A stretch of 41,878 nt of DNA. Origin: CAIVAT01 sp964628215. GTDB taxonomy: Bacteria; Bacteroidota; Bacteroidia; Bacteroidales; FEN-979. The notes below the pieces were generated by a model that saw only the letters and a program-made list of their open reading frames with translations, ran no database searches and was not told the origin of the DNA. This document shows positions 31,162 to 41,100 of this stretch, piece after piece. The DNA is taken from positions 1-41,878 of the forward strand of contig CAZVNF010000015.1 in assembly GCA_964628215.1 (NCBI GenBank), read 5' to 3'. The position numbers and the translations under genes were made by a program. Every line of letters begins with the position of its first letter. Position 1 is the stretch's first letter.

Positions 31162-33105
31162 TTATTTTCTCTTCGCCTCAATTCCAAACGTAAATCCTGC
31201 TTTAACCCGTTCGATCAGTTCAGGTAAAATATCCTGGTATTCACCAACGATTCCAAAATCGGCGTTATGGAAAATAGGCGCCTTGGGGTTGTGGTCGATG
31301 GCAATGATCTTTTCGGATTCTTTCATTCCGGCAACATGCTGGATCGCCCCGGAAATGCCAATGGCAATATATACTTTGGGTCGAAGTGTCTTGCCGGTTT
31401 GTCCTACCTGGCGCGCATATTCCGCAACACCTTCATCCACAACCGGGCGGCTGCTCGTCCATTCGGCATTTACGCCCTGCATGACCAATGCATCTGAAAG
31501 AGCTTTTACCAAACCTAACCCGTCGTTTGTGGTACCCCTGCCTCCTGAAACGATTACGTCGGCCTCGAACAAATTTGCCAACCCGCCTTCTCCTCTTTCT
31601 GTTTTCAGAATTTCAACAATAAAATCCATATCAGTAAGAACAGGGCTGAAACTTGAAATGATGCCGGTTCTTCCCACAACAGCTTTGGGTACTTCAAACG
31701 TGCCGGCACGTGCTGTCGATATCTGCGGACAAACAAAACCAAGAATCGTTGCAAGTTTACTTTCACCATACGTTGGTCGCCGAGATTCCAGGATGGGGGT
31801 ATAGATCACTTTTTCTTTTTTATCAACATACTCCCCGATTTCGAGGCCTGTGCAATCTGCCGTAACCCCGCTGTCGGTTTTCATCCCGATCCTCGGGGCC
31901 AGTTCCCGTCCGGATGTGGTCGCCGCAAAGAGCGCAATTTCAGGTTTTCTTTCTTTGATGATTTGGGCAAAAATGGAGGAAAACGGCAACACGAGATATT
32001 CTTCGAGCTGATCGTTTTCCACAAGAATCACTTCATCAGAACCATGTTCAATAAGGGTTTGCGCAAAAGGACGTACATTTTTTCCAATGATTACCGTCAC
32101 AACTTTCGTATCGTGTCCCAACTGGGTGGCCAGGTTCCTGGCAGGAGTTAACAACTCAAGTGAAGGCCTCGAGATCTTACCATTGGTTACCTCAGCCCAG
32201 GTGAAAATTCCACGGGCTCCATCCCTTGGGTCCTTGTCGGGGAAATCAGGACGATCCACAATTTTTTTATCTTCCAGCTCTTTTTTAACCAAAACGTTCC
32301 CGCCCGTTTTAAAATTGGCGATCATACTATCCACCAGGGATGCTTCATCATGCCCCTGCGACATAATTATCGGCGGGCGTTCACTAACAATATTGACAAC
32401 TTTTGATACGATGGTTGGTGATCCGTTAAGTCCGATTTTTTCGGTTCCCAACCCGATGTCGGCAATTCCAAAGGTGGTGATCTTCAGTGCACGGGCTCTT
32501 ACAGCCCCGCTTAAAGAAGGCTTGCGGGGCGGAATTCCTGTCGGAGTAAGCGATATAACACAGGGCATGGGCAATTTCATCATCTGGTATCCGCCTTCTA
32601 TGATCCTTTTCGCAATTACATTGCCTGCAGTGTCGGCAGTCACACGCTCTACAAATGTAGCCTGGGGAATTCCTATACGTTCGGCTACCTGTGACGGAAC
32701 ATGTGCTGTATCTCCATCGCTGGTTTGGCGGCCGGCTAAAATTATAAAAGGCTCTTTTGAATCTTTGGAGAATCCAAGGTGTTTCAGCATGGTAGCGATT
32801 GCGAGACCGGTAGCATAGGTATCGCTGCCACCCAATTTGCGATCGGACAGGAGGAAGGCTTCGTCATACCCCATTGAAATAGCTGTGCGGAGCGAAGCCT
32901 CAAAAGAACCCGGCCCCATAGAACAAACGATCAGCCTGGCTTCCGGATATTGTTTCCTTAGCTGCAACCCGGCTTCGAGTCCGAACGAACAGTCAATATT
33001 AATGATCGATTTTGCCTTTGTCCTGTCCATCAGTCCGTCGTCACCCATCCTCATTTCGCTGGGGAGCGGAACTTGTTTTATCAAACTTATTATCGTCAAA
33101 CCCAT
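31162..33105 (-). CDS. Single-chain EtfB-EtfA fusion (electron transfer flavoprotein)
   Basis: From the ATG at 33105 the protein has 647 residues. The N-terminal ~260 match EtfB: TIISLIKQVPLPSEMRM, MGYDEAFLLSDRKLGGSDTY and LAGRQTSDGDTAHVPSQVAE. The C-terminal ~350 match EtfA: FAATTSGRELAPRIGMKTDS, GVTADCTGLEIGEYV, SGGRGTTNDGLGLV, EYARQVGQTGKTLRPKVYIA and IAIDHNPKAPI. A connecting segment (about 262-310) joins them. It follows ETF:quinone oxidoreductase on the same strand, 21 bases downstream. Fused ETFs occur in some archaea and bacteria. The upstream in-frame start at 33126 adds seven residues and is less likely. Confidence 0.9.
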   Translation of the reverse strand: MGLTIISLIKQVPLPSEMRMGDDGLMDRTKAKSIINIDCSFGLEAGLQLRKQYPEARLIVCSMGPGSFEASLRTAISMGYDEAFLLSDRKLGGSDTYATGLAIATMLKHLGFSKDSKEPFIILAGRQTSDGDTAHVPSQVAERIGIPQATFVERVTADTAGNVIAKRIIEGGYQMMKLPMPCVISLTPTGIPPRKPSLSGAVRARALKITTFGIADIGLGTEKIGLNGSPTIVSKVVNIVSERPPIIMSQGHDEASLVDSMIANFKTGGNVLVKKELEDKKIVDRPDFPDKDPRDGARGIFTWAEVTNGKISRPSLELLTPARNLATQLGHDTKVVTVIIGKNVRPFAQTLIEHGSDEVILVENDQLEEYLVLPFSSIFAQIIKERKPEIALFAATTSGRELAPRIGMKTDSGVTADCTGLEIGEYVDKKEKVIYTPILESRRPTYGESKLATILGFVCPQISTARAGTFEVPKAVVGRTGIISSFSPVLTDMDFIVEILKTERGEGGLANLFEADVIVSGGRGTTNDGLGLVKALSDALVMQGVNAEWTSSRPVVDEGVAEYARQVGQTGKTLRPKVYIAIGISGAIQHVAGMKESEKIIAIDHNPKAPIFHNADFGIVGEYQDILPELIERVKAGFTFGIEAKRK

Positions 33106-33126
33106 TGTTAAATTATCTTTTCGCAA

Positions 33127-34785
33127 TTACATGTTTTGAAATTCCGCACCATTGCCGCCATTTGGTACCGCCCAGGTGATTCCTTTTCCCCGGGATTTGA
33201 TGTCGCAGGTTTTGCAGTGCATGCAATTCTCGGCATGAATGCGAAGCTCTTTCCTGCCTGCTTTGTTCGTATGGATCTCATACACTTCCGAGGAACAAAA
33301 AAATTGCTCGGCTGCCTCGTATTGCGCTATGTTTACCTTGTCAAAGTTTTCCTGATCGTTTATGTGCAGATGCACAACCTGTTGCTCATCATGATGAACT
33401 CCTGAAAAATAGATGTCCGTGGCTTTATCGAATGTGAGTACTTTATCAAATTCCAGTTGCCCTTTAAACCTTTCTTTAAAAGGCTTAGCTGTAAGTTCAG
33501 AGAGTTTCAGCGTTGTGTCAGAATCGGGATGAGATCTAAGCCTGCCAAAGAATCCTGCGCCACCCGTGATCAGTTGCATGCCAAATTGAATTCCTCCTGA
33601 AATCAAGCCTTTTGCAAATCCCTGTCTGAAATTTCTGACCGGGTACAATTCTTTGCGGATCCAACTTTTATTTACGAGGACTTCGTATTCCTGAAGACTT
33701 TTTTCCGAAGTGTCATTTTTTGCCAATGCACCGGCAGCGGCTTGTGCAGCCAGCATTCCGGATTTGATGGCAAGGTGTACCCCTTTTAAAGCGGGCATCG
33801 CAAGCATGCCGGCACTGTCGCCCACGATCATGGCATTATCGACATACAATTTCGGAATGGCATAATATCCTCCTTCGGGTAAGGTTTTGGCGCCATATTC
33901 CACTAATTTGCCGCCTTTCAGGATGTTGGAGACAAAGGGATTGGTTTTCCATATCTGCATGGCATCGTGGGTATCAAAAGTCGGATCTTTATAATCCAGC
34001 CCGACAACCAGGCCAACAGCCACTTTATCATCGTTTAATCCGTAGATAAATCCGCCGCCAAACTCATCATAATTAAGCGGATAGCCCATGGTGTGGTAAA
34101 TCTCGCCAGGGGCAATTCTGCCTTTGGGTACTGACCATAATTCTTTGCATCCCAAAGAGTACACCTGTTCGTTTTTGCCTTTCGCCAGGTCGAACTTGCT
34201 GATCAGCATTTTGGCAAGGCTGCCCCGTGTTCCTTCGGCAAAAATGGTGATCCTGGCTTCGATCCTTGTACCTGGCTGAAAGTTCTCCATCGGGTGTCCG
34301 TGATGGTCTATCCCGGTATCTTTTGTTTTGGCTCCGGCTACTTTACCATCCTTGTACAAAATCTCATCAACAGCAAAGCCGGTATATATTTCCACTCCTT
34401 TTTCTTCAGCTTTTACCGCCAGGTATCTGCAAAGCTGCCCGAGAGAGGCCGAGTAATTGCCGATATTATTCATATAGGGTATGTGAAACGGAAAAGTAAA
34501 GCTGCCGTTTTTGGTCAGCCATACCGTGCTGTCCTTAACTACTGTGGCATTCAATGGTATTTCTGAAATATCCACATCAGGCAGAAGCTCCCGGAATACA
34601 GCAGGTTTAATCACAGCCCCCGACAAGATATGGCTGCCGATGGAACTTCCCTTTTCGATCAGTAATATTCTATGCTTCTGTCCTGTCCGGCTAAATATAT
34701 CTGCCAGATGAATTGCCGTGGCCAAACCTGACGGACCACCGCCGATAATTAAAACGTCTGTTGATACCTTATCAATAATACTCAT
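33127..34785 (-). CDS. Electron transfer flavoprotein:quinone oxidoreductase
   Basis: A 552-residue monotopic flavoprotein. The FAD motif is VLIIGGGPSGLATAIHLA (11-28), and the second FAD site is VDNAMIVGDSAGMLAMPALK. The C-terminal [4Fe-4S] domain shows QFFCSSEVYEI, ENCMHCKTCDIKSRGKGITW and the tail VPNGGNGAEFQNM, as in mitochondrial and bacterial ETF-QO. It accepts electrons from reduced ETF and passes them to quinone. It heads a minus-strand operon with the fused ETF, so the pair forms one electron route. Divergent from the TetR gene. Confidence 0.95.
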   Translation of the reverse strand: MSIIDKVSTDVLIIGGGPSGLATAIHLADIFSRTGQKHRILLIEKGSSIGSHILSGAVIKPAVFRELLPDVDISEIPLNATVVKDSTVWLTKNGSFTFPFHIPYMNNIGNYSASLGQLCRYLAVKAEEKGVEIYTGFAVDEILYKDGKVAGAKTKDTGIDHHGHPMENFQPGTRIEARITIFAEGTRGSLAKMLISKFDLAKGKNEQVYSLGCKELWSVPKGRIAPGEIYHTMGYPLNYDEFGGGFIYGLNDDKVAVGLVVGLDYKDPTFDTHDAMQIWKTNPFVSNILKGGKLVEYGAKTLPEGGYYAIPKLYVDNAMIVGDSAGMLAMPALKGVHLAIKSGMLAAQAAAGALAKNDTSEKSLQEYEVLVNKSWIRKELYPVRNFRQGFAKGLISGGIQFGMQLITGGAGFFGRLRSHPDSDTTLKLSELTAKPFKERFKGQLEFDKVLTFDKATDIYFSGVHHDEQQVVHLHINDQENFDKVNIAQYEAAEQFFCSSEVYEIHTNKAGRKELRIHAENCMHCKTCDIKSRGKGITWAVPNGGNGAEFQNM

Positions 34786-34882
34786 TCGATGGTTTCCGGG
34801 TTTAAAAGTTCTTTAATCTAAGGTTGCCGGGGTATTGTTTGTCAGAAAACATTGTTTTTACAATTCCCGGAGTAATTCTGTA

Positions 34883-34912
34883 CAAAATTATCATTAATTA
34901 CGCATTTGCGTA
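34883..34912 (-). promoter_or_regulatory. Promoter -7 box and dyad for the ETF-QO operon
   Basis: Minus-strand TAATTTTG at 34890-34883 matches the -7 consensus and would give a leader of about 90 nt. The dyad TACGCA-TT-TGCGTA (34899-34912) sits at the place of the -33 element, suggesting a regulated promoter. Confidence 0.5.
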
Positions 34913-34975
34913 CCTTATTCCATAAATATTTTCAAATCATTGAAATACTACCAATGAAAAAAAATAATAAAATAC

Positions 34976-35023
34976 TTGCATTTTGGAATGAATTACTTGT
35001 ATCTTTGCAGAGTGAACATTCAC
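34976..35023 (+). promoter_or_regulatory. tetR promoter and operator
   Basis: TTG at 34976-34978, 21 bases, then TATCTTTG at 35000-35007. The dyad GTGAA-CA-TTCAC (35012-35023) covers the expected transcription start, a typical place for TetR-type autorepression. The leader to the ATG at 35069 would be about 55 nt. Confidence 0.65.
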
Positions 35024-35068
35024 ATACATTGATTTTTTGAAAAAATACAATTAGTAAACTTTATTCAA

Positions 35069-35665
35069 ATGACCACGGAATTATCTGAAAGACAGTTAGA
35101 AATAGTAGAAGCGGCCGGGAAAATACTCACCTCATCCGGGGTGAGCGGCTTAACTATTAAAAACCTGGCGAAGGAGATGAAATTTTCGGAAAGTGCTATT
35201 TACCGGCATTTCACGAGTAAAGAAGAAATTATCATTGCCATGCTTACCTTTTTGGCTGAAAGCATTGATATGCGGTTGTCCGGTCTGAGCAGTTCATCAG
35301 GTCCTGAAGAAAAATTCACTGCCATGTTCAGGGAACAATTCCGGTTCTTTAATTTACATCCGCACTTTGTGGTTGCCGTATTTTCCGATGGACTGATGGA
35401 GGAGACTCAACGGATCAACGATGCCATACTTAACCTTATGAACGTAAAAATGAAGCACCTGGCGCCCGTCATCAGGGATGGACAGCAAAAAGGTAATTAT
35501 ACAAATGCACTTACAACGGAGGAACTCATACATATTGTTATGGGCGCCTTTAAACTTCAGATGTTTAAATGGAGAATCGCAAATTTTCAATTCGATCTCA
35601 TCCGTAATGGTGAAAACATGATTCAATCGCTGCTTACTCTTATTAAAACAAATAAAGGTGAATAA
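35069..35665 (+). CDS. TetR/AcrR-family repressor
   Basis: A 198-residue TetR regulator. The N-terminal HTH (about 8-55) shows QLEIVEAAGKILTSSGVSGL, TIKNLAKEMKFSESAIYRHF and TSKEEIIIAML. The C-terminal ligand domain is helical and poorly conserved. It lies 44 bases ahead of the RND efflux operon, so it probably controls that pump. It is also divergent from the ETF-QO operon, which it might regulate. The dyad at 35012 is a candidate operator. Confidence 0.9.
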   Translation: MTTELSERQLEIVEAAGKILTSSGVSGLTIKNLAKEMKFSESAIYRHFTSKEEIIIAMLTFLAESIDMRLSGLSSSSGPEEKFTAMFREQFRFFNLHPHFVVAVFSDGLMEETQRINDAILNLMNVKMKHLAPVIRDGQQKGNYTNALTTEELIHIVMGAFKLQMFKWRIANFQFDLIRNGENMIQSLLTLIKTNKGE

Positions 35666-35709
35666 ATTTTTGCAGGCTTATACCGTTAACTAAAAAATTT
35701 TACCCAATT

Positions 35710-37038
35710 ATGTTAGTAAATATTCACAAACATGTAATCGTATGGATGCTTCTCCTGACTTTAATAGTCCCCGGGAAAGCACAAAGCCAGGTATGGACCT
35801 TGCAACAGTGTATTGATACCGCCCTGGTATACAACAAGAGTTTGCAAATAAGCCGGAATTCAAGGGAGGTTGGAGAACAGAAGCACCATGAGGCCCTGGC
35901 AAACCTGGTTCCCAAAGTAAATATCAATGCCGACTATCGCTATTACGCCAATCTTCCTTATCAGTTTATGCCTTTATCGGCATTTGGGGGACCGGATGGG
36001 CAATTTAAGGAGGTGCAATTTGGGGTTCCGCATAACATCAATGCCAATTTGCAACTGACGTTACCGGTGTATAATCCACTTGTGTACGGAGCCATTCATT
36101 CAACGGAGATCGGAACAGAAATCAGCGGATTACAGGTGCAGAAAACCGCGGAGCAGGTATATTTTGAAATATCCAATTTGTACTATAATGCACAGATACT
36201 GAATAGTCAGCGTGCATTCATTGACAGCAACCTCTCCAATAATACAAAATTGTTGAAAAATCTGCAATTACTTAAAGAACAATTGCTTGCAAAAGGCACC
36301 GATGTAAGCAAGGTGCAGTTGCAGATTGACCAGCTTACCAATCAGGGCGAAATAACCGGTAACAAGTACGAACAGGTACTCAATGCCCTCAAATTTACCA
36401 TGGGAATCTCTTTGGACCGCTCAATCGGAATAGCACCGCTTTCAGTATACCATCCTGAAAATAAGGAATATGAAAACATTTCAACGATTGACATCCGTCT
36501 TTCCGAAACACAGTCGAGATTGCTTGTCAGCGAACTCCGGACATTGAAGAATTCACGGCTTCCCTCGCTGTCGTTATATGGCACTTACGGAACCACTGGC
36601 TACGGGTATGACAAACAACCTAATGAATTTTTAAAATTTTATCCCATCGGATATGCCGGCCTTCAATTGACCTATCCAATTTTTAACGGGACAATTACAC
36701 AGCGTAAAATAAATCAGAAGAAACTGGAAGTGAGGAACAGCGAACTCCAGCATCACTTAATAATAGAACAAACCAATATGCAGATAAATAATGCCCGGCA
36801 GCAGAGGATGGTCGCACAACATTCACTGGAAACCACGAACTCACAGATAGCACTTGGACAATCTCTTTACGGGCAAACGATTTTACAACAGGCGCAAGGC
36901 ACAGCGGGACTTCCGGATGTTCTGCTGGCTGACAATTCACTGCGCGAAGCCCAGCATTACTACCTGGCTGCGGTGGTTGAATATCTGAAGGCTGACCTGG
37001 AATTAAAAAAATTAACAGGAAACATTTTAAATAAATAA
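35710..37038 (+). CDS. TolC-family outer-membrane efflux channel
   Basis: A 442-residue outer-membrane factor with a Sec signal (about 1-26, ending KAQSQ). WTLQQCIDTALVYNKSLQIS is the usual first helix of TolC proteins. Two long coiled-coil repeats, each with a short strand segment, follow (for example NINADYRYYANLPYQF and PSLSLYGTYGTTGYG). It forms the channel of the tripartite pump with the adaptor and RND permease that follow. Confidence 0.9.
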   Translation: MLVNIHKHVIVWMLLLTLIVPGKAQSQVWTLQQCIDTALVYNKSLQISRNSREVGEQKHHEALANLVPKVNINADYRYYANLPYQFMPLSAFGGPDGQFKEVQFGVPHNINANLQLTLPVYNPLVYGAIHSTEIGTEISGLQVQKTAEQVYFEISNLYYNAQILNSQRAFIDSNLSNNTKLLKNLQLLKEQLLAKGTDVSKVQLQIDQLTNQGEITGNKYEQVLNALKFTMGISLDRSIGIAPLSVYHPENKEYENISTIDIRLSETQSRLLVSELRTLKNSRLPSLSLYGTYGTTGYGYDKQPNEFLKFYPIGYAGLQLTYPIFNGTITQRKINQKKLEVRNSELQHHLIIEQTNMQINNARQQRMVAQHSLETTNSQIALGQSLYGQTILQQAQGTAGLPDVLLADNSLREAQHYYLAAVVEYLKADLELKKLTGNILNK

Positions 37039-37041
37039 GCG

Positions 37042-38091
37042 ATGAAAAAAGCACTTTATATCATCATCCCAATCTTGTTGTTCTCCCTCGTGGTCATTCG
37101 GTTAATGACCAATAAAAAAACAGCCCGTGAACAAGTGTATACCTATAACAAGGAAGAAGCCGTAAATGTGAAGGCTGATACCCTGTATTTGGAGGACGCT
37201 GTTGCAGATTATTCTTTTTCCGGCACCTTTGAACCGAATAAGGAAACGAAACTCAGCGCCGAAATCCAGGGCAAAATTAATGCTGTGCTTGTGGATGCCG
37301 GAAGCAATGTGAAACGAGGCCAGCCCTTATTGCAACTGGATAACTCTTTGCTAAAGTTGCAACTTCAATCAGTTGAAGTGCAAATTGAAGGCCTGGAGGC
37401 TGATGTGAAGCGATATACCATCCTCACAAAGGCCGATGCCGTTCAGGGAGTGCTCCTGGAGAAAGCTGAACTTGGTTTAAAATCTGCCCAGGTTCAAAAA
37501 AACACCTTGATTGAACAGATAAGCAAAACGATCATCACAGCACCGTTTGATGGAATCGTGACAGCAAAACTGACTGAGGTGGGGGCATTTGCAGCCCCGG
37601 GTGTCCAGTTACTCCAGATTACGGATATTTCCCAACTGAAATTTACGGTAAACATTCCCGAAGCGGATTTGATTCTGTTCAATAGTACTTCTTTATACAA
37701 TGTTGTTGCGGATGCTTTTCCTGAGGTTGTTCTTTCGGGAAAGGCGACCCTGATAGGAAGCAGGGCAAATGTTGCCAGCAGTTTCCCGGTGCAGTTTACA
37801 GTTAAAAACACCCCTGACCTGACAATCAAAGCCGGCATGTTTGGCAGTGTGATTTTAGCGGAAAGGAAAGGGGGTAAACGCCTGATCATTCCCGCCTCCG
37901 CCATGGTCGGGTCATCCGTTTACCCGCAGGTTTACCTGGTTGAAAACGGAAAAGCGGTAATGAAAGACATCACCGTATCAGCAAGAATTAAGAACAAAGC
38001 AGTGGTGAGCGCCGGGTTAAAAGATGGAGATGTAATGATCACAGGTGGGTTCATCAACCTTTTCGACGGAGCCAATGTTAACGTAAAATAA
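37042..38091 (+). CDS. RND efflux periplasmic adaptor (HlyD/MFP family)
   Basis: A 349-residue adaptor anchored by an N-terminal helix (about 5-23). The lipoyl-type half motifs KLSAEIQGKINAVLVDAGSN and KTIITAPFDGIVTAKLTEVG flank an alpha-hairpin (about 100-155). A beta-barrel and membrane-proximal domain complete the protein. It begins 3 bases after the TolC gene and ends 11 bases before the permease. Confidence 0.92.
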   Translation: MKKALYIIIPILLFSLVVIRLMTNKKTAREQVYTYNKEEAVNVKADTLYLEDAVADYSFSGTFEPNKETKLSAEIQGKINAVLVDAGSNVKRGQPLLQLDNSLLKLQLQSVEVQIEGLEADVKRYTILTKADAVQGVLLEKAELGLKSAQVQKNTLIEQISKTIITAPFDGIVTAKLTEVGAFAAPGVQLLQITDISQLKFTVNIPEADLILFNSTSLYNVVADAFPEVVLSGKATLIGSRANVASSFPVQFTVKNTPDLTIKAGMFGSVILAERKGGKRLIIPASAMVGSSVYPQVYLVENGKAVMKDITVSARIKNKAVVSAGLKDGDVMITGGFINLFDGANVNVK

Positions 38092-38102
38092 ATCAACGAG
38101 CC

Positions 38103-41100
38103 ATGAATATCACGCAAATATCAATCAATCGTCCTTCGCTGATCATCGTGCTTTTCAGCGTACTGACCCTGGCCGGATTTATCGGATATAAAAATCTGAG
38201 TTACGAACTGATGCCCGATTTTAATCAGCCGGTTGTCGTTATTAAAACCATGTATCCGGGAGCGGAACCCCCGGAAGTAGAAACGTCAGTTTCGCGCAAA
38301 ATCGAAGATGCACTCTCCAACCTAGAAGGAGTGGACTACCTGGTAACCAAGTCAATGCCCAATGCCTCCATTATTATCGTTAACCTCAAGTACGGGACCG
38401 ATCTGGGTAAAACCATGCAGGATGCCCAGCGCTACATTGACAATATCCGTAAAGACCTGCCTCCGGATATCCAGAGTCCGGTTATGAGCAAAGTTTCCCC
38501 CAACGACTTGCCGGTCATGTCGGTCAGCGCTGCCAGCAATCTCCAGGGGACAGAATTTTATCAGAAAATGAAGGATGAATTTCTTCCGCAGATACAGCAA
38601 TTAAAGGGTGTGGCAGAAATCACCCTTTTAGGGGGCGAAGAGCGGGAAATAGAGGTAAAGGTCAACCAGGAAAAATTAAGATTGTATAAAATTTCTCTTT
38701 CCCAGGTCACGGATGCGATTAACCGTTCAGGGCTGGATTTACCTGCCGGGAAAGTTCAAACGTCTACCGAAAATAATTCTGTTAGGTTAACCGGAAAATT
38801 CGCTACCATCGATGATATTAAAAATGTGCAGGTGGCAATGCCCGTTTCGGGAAGTCCTGTTTATGTGAAAGAGGTGGCAACCGTTACGGATGGAATCAGG
38901 GAAATCACCTCCATCAGCCGGTATAATGGAAAGAACGGGATCGGGTTACTGATTAAAAAACAGGGCGATGCCAATGCCGTGGAGGTTTCAAGGCTGGTTC
39001 GGGAGAAATTCAAATCCATTGAAAAACAATACACCCGTCTAGGAGTGCAATTTGTGATTGCCGACGACAGCACGGATAAAACGATTGCGGCGGTTGACTC
39101 TGTTGTTTTTGATTTGTTTCTGGCGGTGATCCTGGTGTCACTGGTCATGCTGTTGTTTTTGAGAAGCTTCAGGAATTCGCTGATTGTGCTGATTGCAATT
39201 CCAACATCTTTGGTAACCGCTTTTGCAGTCATGTGGATTTTGGGTTACACCCTCAACCTGATGACGCTGCTGGCCATGTCGCTGATTATAGGCATCCTGG
39301 TCGATGATGCCACGGTGGTGTTGGAAAACATCCAGCGTCACCTGGATATGAAAAAGGAAAAACGTGCCGCTGCACTGGATGGCAGAATGGAAATCGGATT
39401 TTCCGCATTATCCATCACCCTGGTGGATGTGGTCGTGTTCCTTCCAATTCTGTTTTTGCAGGTTTTTGTGGCCGATATGCTCAAGCAATTTTCGATTGTG
39501 GTCGTCACTTCAACACTCACCAGCTTATTGGTTGGCTTTACCCTGACGCCCTGGCTGGCTTCCCGGATAGGAAAATCAGAGGATTTACAACCAACCAACT
39601 TTTTTAATCGGTTTTTACTTTGGTTTGAAGGCAACCTGAAGAAGTTCATCTCCGGGTATGGCAAGCAGCTGGAATGGGTACTTGCGCATAAACTCATCTT
39701 CACAGGAATGGTGCTTTTGCTGTTTGTTTTTACGGGTGTCATGTTCAAACAGGGCATTATCGGCAAGGAACTTATTGCCACCGGCGACCAGGGTAAATTC
39801 CGGCTGAACCTTGAATTTGACAAATCAACTTCTGTTCAGCAGAACAACATCCGGTCGAGGCAAATTGAAGACTTCATTCTGCAGCAACCTGAAGTGGCGA
39901 CTGTATTCAGCAACATCGGCGGGCCAGGTACCGGTATTGGCAGTTTGGGCGTAGGTGCATCCAACAAAACAGAATTTACCATCCAGTTAAAACCTGCAAG
40001 CGAACGAAACAACCGGCCAACGGAGGAGTTCATGAAGCAGTCGCGGGCAGCGCTTCAAAAGCAATTCCCGGGGATCAACTACTCCATGGCCGCCCTGGGG
40101 TTGATTCCACGTACAGCACCTATAGAATTGACCGTGAGTGGAAGTGATCCCTCTCTGGTCATGAAAACCGGCGTGGCGTTAAGATCCGTAATTGAGAAAA
40201 TCCCCGGAGCCGATAATGTCCGTTTATCTGTGGAAGAAGGAAGCCCGGAATATAAAATCATTCCTGACAAGGATAAACTGCAACGCTTTGGATTAACTAC
40301 AGCTTATGTTGGAATGAATACCCGCAGCGCCTTTACAGGCAATGATGATGCAACATTAACTGAAAACGGGACGGAATATCCTGTCAGGATCTGGCTGGAT
40401 GACTTCAACCGTAAAAATTTTGAAGATGTTAATAAACTTACCATTATAAACCCAATGGGAATGCCTGTTGAGGTTGAGCAATTTGCAGAAGTAGTGCAGG
40501 ATAACTCTCCATCGTTGCTGGAAAGAAAAGACCGGCAACCGGCTGTGACACTGACGGCAGAGGCCCTGGGCCGACCTTCGGGAACCGTGGCCGACGATGT
40601 TGTGGCTTACCTGAAAAAGAACCCATTGCCGGCAGGCGTTGAGATGACATGGGGAAGTGACATTAAAAGACAGAATGACAGCTTCGGAGCCCTGGGGTCG
40701 GTATTGATGATTTCGTTTCTGCTCATCTATTTGATCCTGGTAGCACTATACGATAGTTTTATCTACCCGTTTGTCGTGTTGTTCTCAATACCCGTAGCTG
40801 TGATCGGTGCTTTCCTGGCCTTAAACCTGACGATGAGCAACCTGAGCCTGTTTTCGCTGCTCGGGCTGATCATGCTGATGGGGCTGGTCGCAAAAAACGC
40901 AATCCTGATCGTGGACTTTACCAACCAGTTAAAAGCGCAGGGGAAAAATACCAGGGAAGCATTGATCATGGCCGGCAAAGAACGTATGCGCCCTATTTTA
41001 ATGACCACCCTTTCCATGGTGATCGGGATGTTACCAATCGCTCTTGCAAAAGGAACCGCCAGTGAATGGAAAAACGGACTGGCATGGGTTATCATCGGAG

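Noticed and set aside
32087..32818. Long plus-strand frame (243 residues) opposite the fused ETF
   Set aside because: It is antisense to a clear ETF gene and has low-complexity Ser/Thr/Pro composition with no recognisable motif.
38861..39823. Minus-strand frames (123 and 161 residues) opposite the RND permease
   Set aside because: They are shadows of the permease coding sequence with no motif, promoter or start context.
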